Notes: generated by a model from the letters alone, not told the origin. Positions 34,649-43,747 are shown, counted from the stretch's first letter. The stretch is 43,952 nt of DNA from an uncultured Verrucomicrobiota bacterium (GCA_903835555.1 CAILNN010000333.1:1-43952), one strand, 5' to 3'. Translations and numbers: made by a program.

Positions 34649-35334
34649 AATCCGAGCAGCCCAATTCCGCGCCGAGGGACCTCAATCTTGTCTCCTGGAT
34701 AGACCTTTAAATCTTGTGATGGGTCTACCAGCGCTTTCTTGACGTTGACTTTGACCTGTACTTTCGTACTGCGAGTCAGCAGAACCCGTTCTTTCGCAGC
34801 GTAATCGGTCATGCCCTTGGCGGCATTGATGGCACTTGTCACAGTCATGCCGGCGACCCAATTGATATTTCCCGCCTCGCGCACCTCTCCACCAACGGAA
34901 ACCGTTTGACCAATGCGTTCGATATTGATGGTAATCCGGCGAAAAAGTTTCTTGTCTTCCACATAGGCTGCGGTGATTTCCCGTTCCAGTTGAGTCACTT
35001 TCTTCCCGGAAAACTTGGCCTCGACTCCCAAATAGAGAGTCAACACGCCGTCCCCTTCTGGAACCTGCAACTCCGCCGGTTCAACCCTGTCAGGAATATC
35101 GTTGTAAATAACCCGAACGCGGTCTCCGGGGCGAAGAATATCCGCTCCCAACGGGACATCATTGGTCGATGGGTCGGAAAGCGGGGACCGATTATCGACG
35201 ACCGTTTCCACAGTCTTAGGTCCCGCCTTGCCAGTATTGCACCCGGTGACCAGAAAGGCCAGGGAACATAACAAAGCCAGAAAAGACCGCGAAAAATACG
35301 ATAACGTCGAAACCTTCATCCTTCTGCTTTCCAT
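34645..35334 (-). CDS. Short OPX/Wza-family polysaccharide export lipoprotein
   Basis: Outer-membrane-associated polysaccharide export protein of 229 residues. A lipoprotein signal ends in LAFLVTGC (lipobox; lipidated cysteine near residue 29). The mature part has a Poly_export domain (LRPGDRVRVIYNDIP, DGVLTLYLGVEAKFSGKKVTQLE, VSVGGEVREAGNINWVAGMTVTSAINAAKG) with one SLBB-like segment, and ends soon after PGDKIEVP. It is far shorter than E. coli Wza (379 residues) and lacks room for the extra SLBB and the membrane-spanning helix. ATG 35334 is chosen; ATG 35319 and an overlapping TTG at 35358 are alternatives. Confidence 0.88.
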   Translation of the reverse strand: MESRRMKVSTLSYFSRSFLALLCSLAFLVTGCNTGKAGPKTVETVVDNRSPLSDPSTNDVPLGADILRPGDRVRVIYNDIPDRVEPAELQVPEGDGVLTLYLGVEAKFSGKKVTQLEREITAAYVEDKKLFRRITINIERIGQTVSVGGEVREAGNINWVAGMTVTSAINAAKGMTDYAAKERVLLTRSTKVQVKVNVKKALVDPSQDLKVYPGDKIEVPRRGIGLLGL

Positions 35335-35354
35335 TGCCTGAGTTGGCCCTAAGG

Positions 35355-37520
35355 TCAAACTTTTTCCTTCACGCTGGCTTCCCGGGGCGATTTGGCGGCG
35401 GGTTTCTTTCCCTTGGGAATCTCATCGTCAGGACGACTGTCTAGACTTTTGGAATAACCGCCGTAATAGTAGCCACTGTAGTAATAGTAGTAGCTATCCT
35501 GGGAGATATTGATGTTGTTCAAAACGACACCCGCCATTCGTCCCCCGACCTTTTCGACCATTTGTTTGGCGCGAAGAGTCATTTGCTGAGGGTATTTACG
35601 GTACTGGACGACCAATACCGCCAAGTCTACCTCGCTCGCGAGAATGGATGCATCACTGACGCCCATGATGGGAGGAGAATCAAAGAGTACGAAGTCGTAG
35701 CGGGCTTTGGCTTCCTGAACGAAAGCTCTCATCGCATTTGAATTGAGAATGCCCATCGACGAGCTTGGCAACTTCCCACTGGGGAGAAAATGAAGCATCG
35801 GGTGCGGGGTATTCAAAATGACATCCTCCAACTTGCTTTGCTTCAGCAGATAGGACGTAAGCCCCAATTTGTTTTCCAAATTGAACTTCCGATGAAGGCT
35901 TGGACGCCGCAGGTCTGAATCCACCAGAAGCACCCGATTTCCTTGTTGCGCGAAAATGATGGCTAGATTAAAAATCGTAGTAGACTTACCTTCCCCGGCA
36001 CCCCCGCTAACGACGGTAATTGCGGTCAAATTCTGGTCTTTGCGCGAGAAGAGAAGATTTGTCCTCAACACCCGATATGCCTCCGCGTGGGGGCCCTCCT
36101 CACCTTCATCGAGCATGGAGCCAACATTTTGAGGAATAACACCCAAAACAGGACATCCAAGAGCCTGTTCAACATCGTCAATGGTCTTAACGCTGGTATC
36201 CAGATACTCAATGAAGAACGCGAGGGAAACGCCCAAAAGGAGCCCAAAAACGCCACCCATCGCAATATTGATGACCTTCTTGGGCTTCACCGGACGCAAG
36301 CCCGGGCTGGCTTCATTGACGATGGTCACGCTGGACTGACGTGAAACACTGGAGTCCATGTGTTGCTGAGTCATCTGCATCTGCATGAAGCTCAACTGCT
36401 TCTCCTTTGAATCGAGCTCCTTCTTGGCCAACAGGTAAGGGCGCCACTTGGCGCTCATTTCGTTGTCATGGTCACGCGTCGTTGCCAGCTCACGTTCCAG
36501 GAGGTCGAGGTTCTTCCGGGCTATCTCCAAATCACCTTCCAAAACCTGCATGATACCGGCGACGGCCCGGTCCACCTGATCATTAATGGTCTTGAGAACA
36601 TCATTTGCCTTTTTAAGGTCCGGGTGATTTTCACCCAACGCTACCAAACTCGTTCGCTTCTGCTCCGCTGCAGCCAGGTCCACCATCAAACTCTGAAGAG
36701 ACGAAGTGGAGTGAGAAAAATTCAGGGCGTGACGACGCTCCTCAGGGGTCAGTTTTGAAAGGCGTTCAAACTCTGTTTCCAACTGACTTTTTTTTACTCT
36801 TAATTCTGTAATTAATCCCTGAATTTTCTGCATTTCTTGAGCCGACAGGGATTGGAAATAGCCACCTTCGCTGACAATGTCCGGGACCTTCAGTTCCTGT
36901 TTTAACCTGTCAACGACACGTGTTTGTTCCTGGACATCCTTTTGCAACTGAGCCACTTCGTTGGTGAGGACCCCCATCCCGCGGAAGTACTTGTCGCTGC
37001 GCCCTTTATCTCGCTCATCCCGATAAACGGCGGCGATCTTGTTGGCGACAGAGGCTGCCAATTTGGCGTCCCAAGCCTGAACGGTGATATCGATGAGCGA
37101 GGTGTTGCGCTCGGGCTTTACGTCCAAATCACGGACCAACTGCTCGTATGCCTCCTGAACACTAAATGGAACGGCGGTCTTGTAGTGTCGGGTGTATTCA
37201 TCGACCAGCCTCAGATCGCGAATGACCGGCATAAGGATAAGCTCCGATTTAAATATCTCCAGCTCGGTATTATAAAAATAAAAATCGTAGTTCGGCTGAG
37301 AAATTGAACCGCCCAGAAGAATATCGGGAGAGTCCCGCTCCACCCGCATGCGCGCGGTGCTGGAGTAGACAGGTTGTAAAACGAAGGTGACAACCGTGGA
37401 CGTCAGTAAAACCAGAAACAATACCGCGAAGATGATGACTTTGCGAAGGCGGATAATCCGCCAATAGTCCAGAAAATGCTGGCGGGAATCCGGCGAGGTG
37501 GCCGGTTTTGGTGAATCCAT
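35355..37520 (-). CDS. wzc: Polysaccharide co-polymerase tyrosine autokinase (Wzc-like BY-kinase)
   Basis: Inner-membrane protein of 721 residues that sets polysaccharide chain length and couples it to export by cycles of tyrosine autophosphorylation. The layout is a Wzz domain with a first helix (about 26-48), a long periplasmic coiled-coil region (about 170-400), a second helix (about 424-443), and a cytoplasmic BY-kinase. The kinase has Walker A GGAGEGKSTT (about 503-512), Walker A-prime VLLVDSDLRRP and Walker B FVLFDSPP. The C-terminus has a tyrosine cluster, YYYYYSGYYYGGYSK, then a 30-residue charged tail. ATG 37520 is preferred over 37562. It follows the OM barrel gene by 54 bases and overlaps the OPX reading frame at a TTGA. 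Confidence 0.93.
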   Translation of the reverse strand: MDSPKPATSPDSRQHFLDYWRIIRLRKVIIFAVLFLVLLTSTVVTFVLQPVYSSTARMRVERDSPDILLGGSISQPNYDFYFYNTELEIFKSELILMPVIRDLRLVDEYTRHYKTAVPFSVQEAYEQLVRDLDVKPERNTSLIDITVQAWDAKLAASVANKIAAVYRDERDKGRSDKYFRGMGVLTNEVAQLQKDVQEQTRVVDRLKQELKVPDIVSEGGYFQSLSAQEMQKIQGLITELRVKKSQLETEFERLSKLTPEERRHALNFSHSTSSLQSLMVDLAAAEQKRTSLVALGENHPDLKKANDVLKTINDQVDRAVAGIMQVLEGDLEIARKNLDLLERELATTRDHDNEMSAKWRPYLLAKKELDSKEKQLSFMQMQMTQQHMDSSVSRQSSVTIVNEASPGLRPVKPKKVINIAMGGVFGLLLGVSLAFFIEYLDTSVKTIDDVEQALGCPVLGVIPQNVGSMLDEGEEGPHAEAYRVLRTNLLFSRKDQNLTAITVVSGGAGEGKSTTIFNLAIIFAQQGNRVLLVDSDLRRPSLHRKFNLENKLGLTSYLLKQSKLEDVILNTPHPMLHFLPSGKLPSSSMGILNSNAMRAFVQEAKARYDFVLFDSPPIMGVSDASILASEVDLAVLVVQYRKYPQQMTLRAKQMVEKVGGRMAGVVLNNINISQDSYYYYYSGYYYGGYSKSLDSRPDDEIPKGKKPAAKSPREASVKEKV

Positions 37521-37574
37521 GGAAAAATGAGGCCAGAAATTTCTTCCGGCCTCTAAAACCAAATCACTTGTCGA

Positions 37575-38900
37575 CTAGTAGGTAGCGCGGACCCCAAGGA
37601 ACACCCGATTCCGGGAAAATCCACGAGCCGAAAGTGACGGGAGACTGGAGGTGGAAAGATCGTCGTAGAAGTATGACGCTTCTGCGGCCAAATACTTGGT
37701 GAAGGAATAGCTTAATTGCAGACCGACACCGTAGAAGTTTTCCGATTGACCATCCGCCACACCACCCTTGAAGACGGAGTTCTGATATTGGCCATTGACC
37801 GAGACTCGGAAATCAGGGGTGAAATTATGGGCCACCGTGGCATAGAGAAGCGTACTCTCCTGGTTGAGGATGATGCTTGAGGAAGTCGCATTGACGGTGG
37901 GAGAGACAGCGTCGGTCGCATTCAACTGATGGCGAAGACCGACGTTTAGGTAGCCGTCCTTTTCAAAAGCCCATTTTCCACTGACGTCAGCATAGGGTGA
38001 CGTAGAAGATTTCGATCCGTCCAAGTGATACTTGTCCAAGTTCGAGTAATCGGTAAACTCACCGCCAGCGCGGACGGCAAAGGAAAGGACCGGGGAAGCC
38101 TGCCAATCGGCTCCGCCGTAGACAAAGTGGGAAGATGAATCGCGTGCATCGCTATGTACCGCGTTCCCCGAGGCGTCCGTGAACAGGGTTTGGTCCTTGT
38201 CGTAGGAGACAACGGAGTAGCGATATCCGAGGACTCCGTAGACATCTGGAGTGACCCGATAACGCAGGTCGATGGAAGGGATATTCTCAATCCGGTTTAG
38301 GACCGCTTTGTAGCCGATGTCGCTATAGTCGTAGAGGTTATTCTTGTAGGCTACTGCCAGACTAAATGAATCGCTCAATCCGATATCACCCTTGATCGAG
38401 GCATTGTTGATCGTGGCGTCAGCCTTGGAACGAGCAATTTGGCCGGAGAGGAGCTCAACCGGCTCGCGAGTGATTGCAAATGAATCGGAGGCCTCGAACG
38501 AGAGTGTATCGCTCGCACGATGTTTGATACTCGCTTTAATGAAATGGGAGTAATCCCAAGGATCTGCCCGTTGCGCGACCGCACCGGTGGAGTCAATGGA
38601 ATCACGCGAGCGGCGCTCATACCATTTTGCGTCAAGAGTGTACCCAACCGAAACAGAAGTAGCGCCATTGGATACCTTGTACAAGATACCCGGCGTCAAC
38701 TGAAAGCCGAAGCTATCGACTTTTTGAGGTCCAGATGGGCGGGTGAAAATATTATCGTCGTAGAAACCTTTCAGGCCCAACGACAACAACAGCGGCTTTT
38801 CGTCACCTTCACCAGCCAAGGCCATGGGGACTACCCCGAAGCCTGCCAATGTAGCGGCTCCAATCGTCCACTGGGTTGCTACTCGATAAAATTTGTTCAT
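37575..38900 (-). CDS. Outer membrane beta-barrel protein (OMP_b-brl_2-like), exopolysaccharide locus
   Basis: Predicted outer membrane barrel of 441 residues. A signal peptide (MNKFYR..., hydrophobic to about 28, ALAGEGDEK cleavage region) is followed by repeating amphipathic strands of 8-10 residues ending in aromatic residues, and a C-terminal strand ending RVFLGVRATY, the aromatic end used for barrel assembly. SLGLKGFYDDNIFTRP at the start of the mature part is typical of the BBP2/OMP_b-brl_2 family that often accompanies exopolysaccharide genes. It heads the operon barrel - Wzc - OPX - FHA, behind a strong promoter. It may be the pore for the polymer, since the OPX protein looks too short to make one. 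Confidence 0.85.
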   Translation of the reverse strand: MNKFYRVATQWTIGAATLAGFGVVPMALAGEGDEKPLLLSLGLKGFYDDNIFTRPSGPQKVDSFGFQLTPGILYKVSNGATSVSVGYTLDAKWYERRSRDSIDSTGAVAQRADPWDYSHFIKASIKHRASDTLSFEASDSFAITREPVELLSGQIARSKADATINNASIKGDIGLSDSFSLAVAYKNNLYDYSDIGYKAVLNRIENIPSIDLRYRVTPDVYGVLGYRYSVVSYDKDQTLFTDASGNAVHSDARDSSSHFVYGGADWQASPVLSFAVRAGGEFTDYSNLDKYHLDGSKSSTSPYADVSGKWAFEKDGYLNVGLRHQLNATDAVSPTVNATSSSIILNQESTLLYATVAHNFTPDFRVSVNGQYQNSVFKGGVADGQSENFYGVGLQLSYSFTKYLAAEASYFYDDLSTSSLPSLSARGFSRNRVFLGVRATY

Positions 38901-38936
38901 ACGGTCGGTGCTTCGACTAAATCTCCCTACACGCCG

Positions 38937-38956
38937 TTTCGACTACCGGGTCGAAA
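38937..38956 (-). repeat. Leader hairpin in the exopolysaccharide operon 5-prime UTR
   Basis: TTTCGAC (38937-38943) pairs with GTCGAAA (38950-38956) around a six-base loop, a perfect 7-bp stem. It falls inside the roughly 65-base leader predicted from the promoter at 38973-39001 and lies about 37 bases before the barrel-protein ATG. It is not followed by a T-run, so a regulatory or stabilising role is more likely than termination. Confidence 0.5.
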
Positions 38957-38972
38957 TTGTTGGCGGCTCTAG

Positions 38973-39001
38973 GAGATACCGATTGTCTGTGTAGATGTCA
39001 A
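38973..39001 (-). promoter_or_regulatory. Sigma70-type promoter of the barrel/wzc/OPX/FHA operon
   Basis: On the minus strand TTGACA (38996-39001) and TATCTC (38973-38978) are 17 bases apart, the best consensus match seen in the window. The -35 element overlaps the TGA stop (38998-39000) of the upstream ABC transporter gene, so the export operon can be transcribed on its own as well as by read-through. Confidence 0.65.
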
Positions 39002-40878
39002 CTGGGAATCCGATTTTCACCACTCAGGACGAAATATTCCCGACTAACCAATCCAGGTTCTTGGAGCGCTTCCGAAGCGGCTTGAGCCGTCCATAACTTA
39101 TGATATAGACCGCCGGTAGAAAGGAGCTTTTCGTGGTTTCCTCGCTCGACCAATCGACCTGCACAGATGACCAGGATTTGGTCGGCTCTACGAATAGTGC
39201 CCAGGCGATGGGCAATAACCAATGAGGTCCGACGCTCCATGAGACGTTCCAACGCCTCTTGGATGAGGCGTTCAGTCGCGGTGTCCACGCTGGCTGTTGC
39301 CTCATCCAGAATCAGTATCCGGGCATCCTTCAAGAGTGCACGAGCGATGGAAACGCGTTGCTTTTCACCAACGCTCAAGCGGATACCGCGTTCCCCGACC
39401 CGGGCCTCATATCCTTGAGGGAGTCGTTGGATGAATTCGTCGCAATTTGCGGCTTGTGCCGCCGTTTTCATCTCCGCTTCGGTTGCTCCCAGGCGTCCGT
39501 AGAGAATGTTTTCGCGAAGCGTTCCGTTGAATAGAAATGGTTCCTGGCTCACAACGGCGATTTGCTCGCGAAGCTTATTCAAGGACACTCGGCGGATATC
39601 CGTCCCATCAATTGTTATTTTTCCTGCGGTCAGCTCATAAAACCGAGGTAGGAGATTGACCAGAGTGGACTTCCCCGCACCAGTTGGACCAACCAACGCC
39701 ACGACTTCACCGGGTCTTGCGGTAAACGATACGTCTTCAAGGACCGATTTTTTCCCGTCGTAGGATGCACAGACGCCCTGGTAAACGATGGAGGGAGCGG
39801 AGCGGACGCGGGGAATAGGTTCGTTGTCCTCGACCGTCTGAACCAATCCAGACTCGGACTTCGCGTCCAACACATCAAATACCCGCTCGCCCGATGCCCG
39901 GGCGCTGGAAAGCATCTGGTTTAGGGTGTGAATGCGACCAATCGGTTCATAGAGCAGGGCCAAGTATCCCATGAATTTCAGTAAGCCCCCCAAGGTTAAT
40001 TGACCATCCAGGACCAATTGGCCCCCCGTGTAGAGGACGGCGACGGTTCCCAGAGCCGCGATAAACGACATGGCAGGGCTGTAACCGGCCCAGACTTTCA
40101 TCACCGTAAGACTGCCTTGGCGCAGGGCGTTGGCGCGGTCAGCAAATCGTTGGTCTTCAAAATCTTCCCGGGCAAATGATTTCACCTGGCGAACTCCTTG
40201 AAGATTATCCATCAAGAGGGAATTCATGGCGGCGCTAGCCTGTCGTTGGGCACGGTATCTGCGATGAGCGGTGCGGGTATACCAGATGACACCACCGACG
40301 AGAAAAGGAATGGGCAGAAGCGCAACAAACGCGAGACGGGCATGGCTCAGGAACAGGACCACCAATCCACCCACCAGACTTAACAATGCCACGGTGCCCT
40401 GTTCGGTCCCGTCAATGAGCAATCGTTCCACCGCATTGACGTCCTCCAGAACCCGGGTCGCCAGATCGCCAGACGTCCGTTGATCAAACCAACCAACCGG
40501 CAAACGCTGAAGACGCGCGTACAGCTCGCGCCGGATATCAAAAATGACATTTTGCTCCAAGGTGTTGTTCAGACGAATGCGCAGGCTGTTGGCAAGGTCG
40601 CGGACCAGAAATGCCGCCAGCAACCCGACCGCCGCCCACGGTAACTGGTCCACCCGATGACCGCCGATCACGTGATCAACCAGCCACTGAGTCAACATGG
40701 GATAGGCAAAGGAACCGGCCAGAGAACCGAGGGCGCAACCAATGGTCCCGGCGACCAGCCATGGGTACGGACGCAAGAATCGAGCGATTCGCCGAACCAC
40801 CTCCCAAGTGGAACGCGACCGCACCTGGAGGGAAGGATCGGAGGAGAACGATATCGAATGCGCGCCCAAACGGGACAT
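38998..40878 (-). CDS. MsbA-like ABC exporter (fused membrane and ATPase domains)
   Basis: Half-transporter of 626 residues that works as a homodimer, probably exporting a lipid or lipid-linked saccharide. A six-helix ABC_membrane domain (about 35-320), with PVGWFDQRTSGDLATRV and the coupling helix VKSFAREDFE, precedes an ATPase with Walker A GPTGAGKST (about 396-404), Q-loop VVSQEPFLF, signature LSVGEKQR (Val for the first Gly-Gly position), Walker B ILILDEATASVD and switch IAHRL. ATG 40878 is preferred over a TTG at 40914. The adjacent exopolysaccharide operon begins within its stop codon. MsbA-type lipid A flipping or peptide/drug export cannot be distinguished by sequence. Confidence 0.9.
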   Translation of the reverse strand: MSRLGAHSISFSSDPSLQVRSRSTWEVVRRIARFLRPYPWLVAGTIGCALGSLAGSFAYPMLTQWLVDHVIGGHRVDQLPWAAVGLLAAFLVRDLANSLRIRLNNTLEQNVIFDIRRELYARLQRLPVGWFDQRTSGDLATRVLEDVNAVERLLIDGTEQGTVALLSLVGGLVVLFLSHARLAFVALLPIPFLVGGVIWYTRTAHRRYRAQRQASAAMNSLLMDNLQGVRQVKSFAREDFEDQRFADRANALRQGSLTVMKVWAGYSPAMSFIAALGTVAVLYTGGQLVLDGQLTLGGLLKFMGYLALLYEPIGRIHTLNQMLSSARASGERVFDVLDAKSESGLVQTVEDNEPIPRVRSAPSIVYQGVCASYDGKKSVLEDVSFTARPGEVVALVGPTGAGKSTLVNLLPRFYELTAGKITIDGTDIRRVSLNKLREQIAVVSQEPFLFNGTLRENILYGRLGATEAEMKTAAQAANCDEFIQRLPQGYEARVGERGIRLSVGEKQRVSIARALLKDARILILDEATASVDTATERLIQEALERLMERRTSLVIAHRLGTIRRADQILVICAGRLVERGNHEKLLSTGGLYHKLWTAQAASEALQEPGLVSREYFVLSGENRIPS

Positions 40879-40954
40879 GCACGACTCATTAGCCGACAGA
40901 TCGCCTGGCGACAACTATTCGCCCGCGCAAACGTTGGCTTTACGGAGAAGGAAT

Positions 40955-41061
40955 GCGAGGGGACGCCGCTTTACCTATTCTGCCCGACTTTCTGCATCGG
41001 ACGATTCGGGGGTGATGGAGGAGAGGGAACGCGGCGGGACGCCGCTTCTACTGTTCTGCCC
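40955..41061. repeat. Imperfect direct repeat, about 31 bp, two copies, in the ABC-transporter/hflX intergenic region
   Basis: The copies are 40955-40985 and 41031-41061. Both share GGGACGCCGCTT, then a T/C-rich stretch, then TTCTGCCC, with a few substitutions and one indel. In the second copy GCGGCG (41031-41036) pairs with CGCCGC (41040-41045) around GGA. The 350-base gap between the divergent genes (40879-41228) otherwise shows nothing convincing: a TTGACA at 41096 lacks a matching -10, and no reading frame in the gap looks real. Confidence 0.6.
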
Positions 41062-41228
41062 AATCGAGTAGTGACAAGGGTATCCGGGGCGTGGCTTGAC
41101 ACTCCCAATTCGACGACTCAGGTTGCTGCATCAAAGCACTGGTCCACCAAGCCGACCGTTCGATTCATCGTTGTTTTCTGGTCGGAGTCGAGTTACAGAC
41201 GAATTCTCCGGGGGAAGTTCGTGATGCC

Positions 41229-42485
41229 TTGGATGAGCTAGCTGAATTGGCAGGTTCCGCGGGTGGGACGGTCATTGGCGATGCTTCGCAAAAGCTGGAA
41301 GCACCGCATCGAGCCACTTATATCGGTTCGGGGAAGGCCAAGGAGCTGGCGTCGCTGTGCGAGGCGGGCGAAGTTGACACGGTTATTTTTGACGAAGAAC
41401 TCTCCGCAGCCCAGGCCCGAAACCTGGAGAAGATTTTTTCCTGCCGGGTGATGGACCGGACGGCCCTGATTCTGGAGATTTTCGCGGGGCGCGCTCGAAC
41501 GCGGGAAGGAAAATTGCAGGTCGAATTGGCCCAACTGGAATACCTTCTTCCACGACTGACGAGATACTGGACCCACCTTTCGCGACAGCGGGGCGGGGTG
41601 GGTGCGATTGGCGGCGAAGGCGAAACTCAATTGGAAGCCGATCGGCGGAAAACTCAGGAGCGCATTGAGAAGCTTCGAGAGGAGTTGGTGCTGGTCCGGC
41701 AACATCGGTCTACCCAACGCAACGGACGGCAGCGGCATCAGTGGCCGTTGGCATCTCTGGTGGGCTATACCAATGCTGGCAAGTCGACCCTGCTCAATGC
41801 ACTGACGGGTGCGGGGGTGTTGGCTGAAGACAAACTTTTTGCGACGTTGGACCCGACGACACGGCGATTGCGGCTGCCGACAAACCAAAATGTCTTGGTA
41901 TCCGACACGGTCGGGTTCATTCGCAAACTGCCCCACGGTTTGGTGGAAGCGTTCAAGGCAACCTTGGAAGAGGTGGTGGAAGCGGACCTCCTGATTCATG
42001 TGGTGGATGCAAGCCATCCTCGGGCGGAACAGCAAATCGAGGCCGTTCAGATGGTCCTCAAAGAGATCGGGGCAGACCAAAAGCCGGTCCTCATGGCATT
42101 GAACAAAGTCGACTGCGAAGCCGGTGCCCGTGGGGCAACTCAACTCCAATTGCAATTCCCCTCCGCAGTGGGGATTTCAGCGCGGACCAAGCTTGGATTT
42201 CCGGCGTTCATGGCAGAATTGGGAGCCATGCTTCGTCCCATTCGGGATTTTATCGCCCTTGAAATCCCCCACGAACGTCCTGAAATCATCGCCCGACTTC
42301 ATTCGGTGGGACAGGTGGTCGAGCGCGATTTTTCCGGCGAAAAAGCACGGTTTCGAGTCCGATTGCCGGTCCATTTGCGGCATGAATTCCATCCGTTCCG
42401 GTTGGATGATTCGGAAAACGGGACCGGTTCGGTGAATTTGGACACCGGACGGAATGGTCAAGCGCTTGTTCATTCCGAGGATTAG
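41229..42485 (+). CDS. hflX: Ribosome-associated GTPase HflX
   Basis: GTPase that splits stalled or hibernating 70S ribosomes. From TTG 41229 the product is 418 residues. HflX N-terminal domain motifs are [10 protein letters not shown] and [14 protein letters not shown], then [36 protein letters not shown], and G domain motifs GYTNAGKST (G1), [10 protein letters not shown] (G3) and NKVD (G4). The conserved HflX start continues upstream in the same frame: CFLVGVEL is encoded at 41172-41195, and the frame stays open back to a TGA at 41097. No ATG, GTG or TTG occurs in that stretch, so the true start is probably a rare codon (for example CTG 41139 or ATT 41163), and the TTG at 41229 is a conservative call. 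Confidence 0.9.
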   Translation: MDELAELAGSAGGTVIGDASQKLEAPHRATYIGSGKAKELASLCEAGEVDTVIFDEELSAAQARNLEKIFSCRVMDRTALILEIFAGRARTREGKLQVELAQLEYLLPRLTRYWTHLSRQRGGVGAIGGEGETQLEADRRKTQERIEKLREELVLVRQHRSTQRNGRQRHQWPLASLVGYTNAGKSTLLNALTGAGVLAEDKLFATLDPTTRRLRLPTNQNVLVSDTVGFIRKLPHGLVEAFKATLEEVVEADLLIHVVDASHPRAEQQIEAVQMVLKEIGADQKPVLMALNKVDCEAGARGATQLQLQFPSAVGISARTKLGFPAFMAELGAMLRPIRDFIALEIPHERPEIIARLHSVGQVVERDFSGEKARFRVRLPVHLRHEFHPFRLDDSENGTGSVNLDTGRNGQALVHSED

Positions 42486-42544
42486 TGTCGTGTTTGTCTG
42501 GCTTTCGTTGGCGAAAGTACCGGTTCAATCTAACCTGTACTCCG

Positions 42545-43747
42545 TTGAAAACTGACACTTTCCACACCATTCCCGAAATTCTCTCGGAACTTCGGGCCGG
42601 CCGCATGGTGATCATTGTTGACGACGAAGACCGGGAAAACGAGGGCGACCTCGTGATGGCGGCGGAGAAGGTGACCCCATCGGATGTTAACTTCATGGCC
42701 AAGTATGGTCGAGGGCTGATTTGCGTTCCGGCAACTGGGTCCAGACTGAACTCGCTTGGGATTGGAGAGATGGTGGTACGAAACCAGGAGTCCTTCAGGA
42801 CCGATTTTCAGGTGAGTGTGGATGCCGCTGAAGGGATTTCAACCGGCATCAGCGCGGCTGATCGCGCCATTACCATCCAGAAACTGGCTGATCCCGCTTC
42901 TATCGCAGCGGATTTGGTTCAGCCGGGACACATCTTCCCATTGCGAGCTAAACCAGGCGGCGTCCTTCAGCGCAGTGGCCACACGGAGGCAGCGGTGGAC
43001 TTGGCGGCTCTGGCGGGTTTGCGTCCGGTCGCAGTCATTTGTGAGATCATGAGTGACGATGGGACCATGGCGCGTCTACCTGAACTGCGGGAGTTTGCGA
43101 AAATCCATGGACTCAAGATCGGTTCCATTGAAGACCTGATCCACCACCGTCGGGTATCGGAGAAATTAGTCGAGAGGGTCGAGACCGTTCGTATGCCAAC
43201 CGATTATGGAGAATTCGACCTGCATCTTTACCACTCCCGAATCGATGACACCCATCACCTAGCTCTCGTGAAAGGGAAGGTTCAAGACCTGGACAATGTG
43301 TTGGTCCGGGTCCACAGCGAGTGCCTGACGGGTGATGTTTTTGGGTCACGGCGATGCGACTGCGGACCGCAGCTCCACGCCGCAATGCAACGAATTCAAG
43401 ATGAAGGATGCGGCGTCATCCTGTACATGCGGCAGGAGGGGCGCGGCATCGGCCTTGCCAACAAGATAAGGGCCTACAAGTTGCAGGAGAACGGATTTGA
43501 TACCGTCGATGCCAATCTACAACTTGGCTTTCCGATGGACCTCCGGGATTATGGCGTTGGTGCGCAGGTATTGGTCGACCTGGGGCTTAAGACGATCCGT
43601 TTGCTCACCAACAACCCGAAAAAGGTGGTCGGATTGCAAGGGTACGGCCTTGAAATCGTAGAACAGCTTCCCATTCGGGTGGCGGCCAACCCTGATAATG
43701 AACAGTATCTGGCGACCAAGAAGGCCCGCTTGGGGCATTTGCTTTAG
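42545..43747 (+). CDS. ribBA: Bifunctional DHBP synthase / GTP cyclohydrolase II (RibBA)
   Basis: Makes both riboflavin precursors: 3,4-dihydroxy-2-butanone 4-phosphate from ribulose 5-phosphate (N-terminal half) and the pyrimidine precursor from GTP (C-terminal half). Of 400 residues, the RibB part has [10 protein letters not shown] (26-35), [13 protein letters not shown] and [12 protein letters not shown]. The RibA part has zinc ligands [14 protein letters not shown] (Cys260, Cys271, Cys273) and [20 protein letters not shown] 42545 gives the normal family start; the only earlier start, GTG 42485, would add 20 unlike residues and overlap the hflX stop. No FMN riboswitch consensus was noticed in the 59-base gap. 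Both domains look complete. Confidence 0.95.
   Translation: MKTDTFHTIPEILSELRAGRMVIIVDDEDRENEGDLVMAAEKVTPSDVNFMAKYGRGLICVPATGSRLNSLGIGEMVVRNQESFRTDFQVSVDAAEGISTGISAADRAITIQKLADPASIAADLVQPGHIFPLRAKPGGVLQRSGHTEAAVDLAALAGLRPVAVICEIMSDDGTMARLPELREFAKIHGLKIGSIEDLIHHRRVSEKLVERVETVRMPTDYGEFDLHLYHSRIDDTHHLALVKGKVQDLDNVLVRVHSECLTGDVFGSRRCDCGPQLHAAMQRIQDEGCGVILYMRQEGRGIGLANKIRAYKLQENGFDTVDANLQLGFPMDLRDYGVGAQVLVDLGLKTIRLLTNNPKKVVGLQGYGLEIVEQLPIRVAANPDNEQYLATKKARLGHLL

Noticed and set aside
41096..41124. TTGACA promoter for hflX
   Set aside because: No acceptable -10 hexamer at 15-19 bases spacing.
40657..41241. 194-codon plus-strand frame across the ABC transporter start and the intergenic repeat
   Set aside because: Its first half is antisense to the ABC transporter N-terminus and its second half is built from the direct repeats.
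41238..42155. 305-codon minus-strand frame opposite hflX
   Set aside because: The opposite strand carries all HflX G motifs; the antisense product shows no domain.
42486..42544. Possible FMN riboswitch before ribBA
   Set aside because: The gap is only 59 bases, too short for an RFN element, and the conserved FMN-aptamer blocks are not visible.
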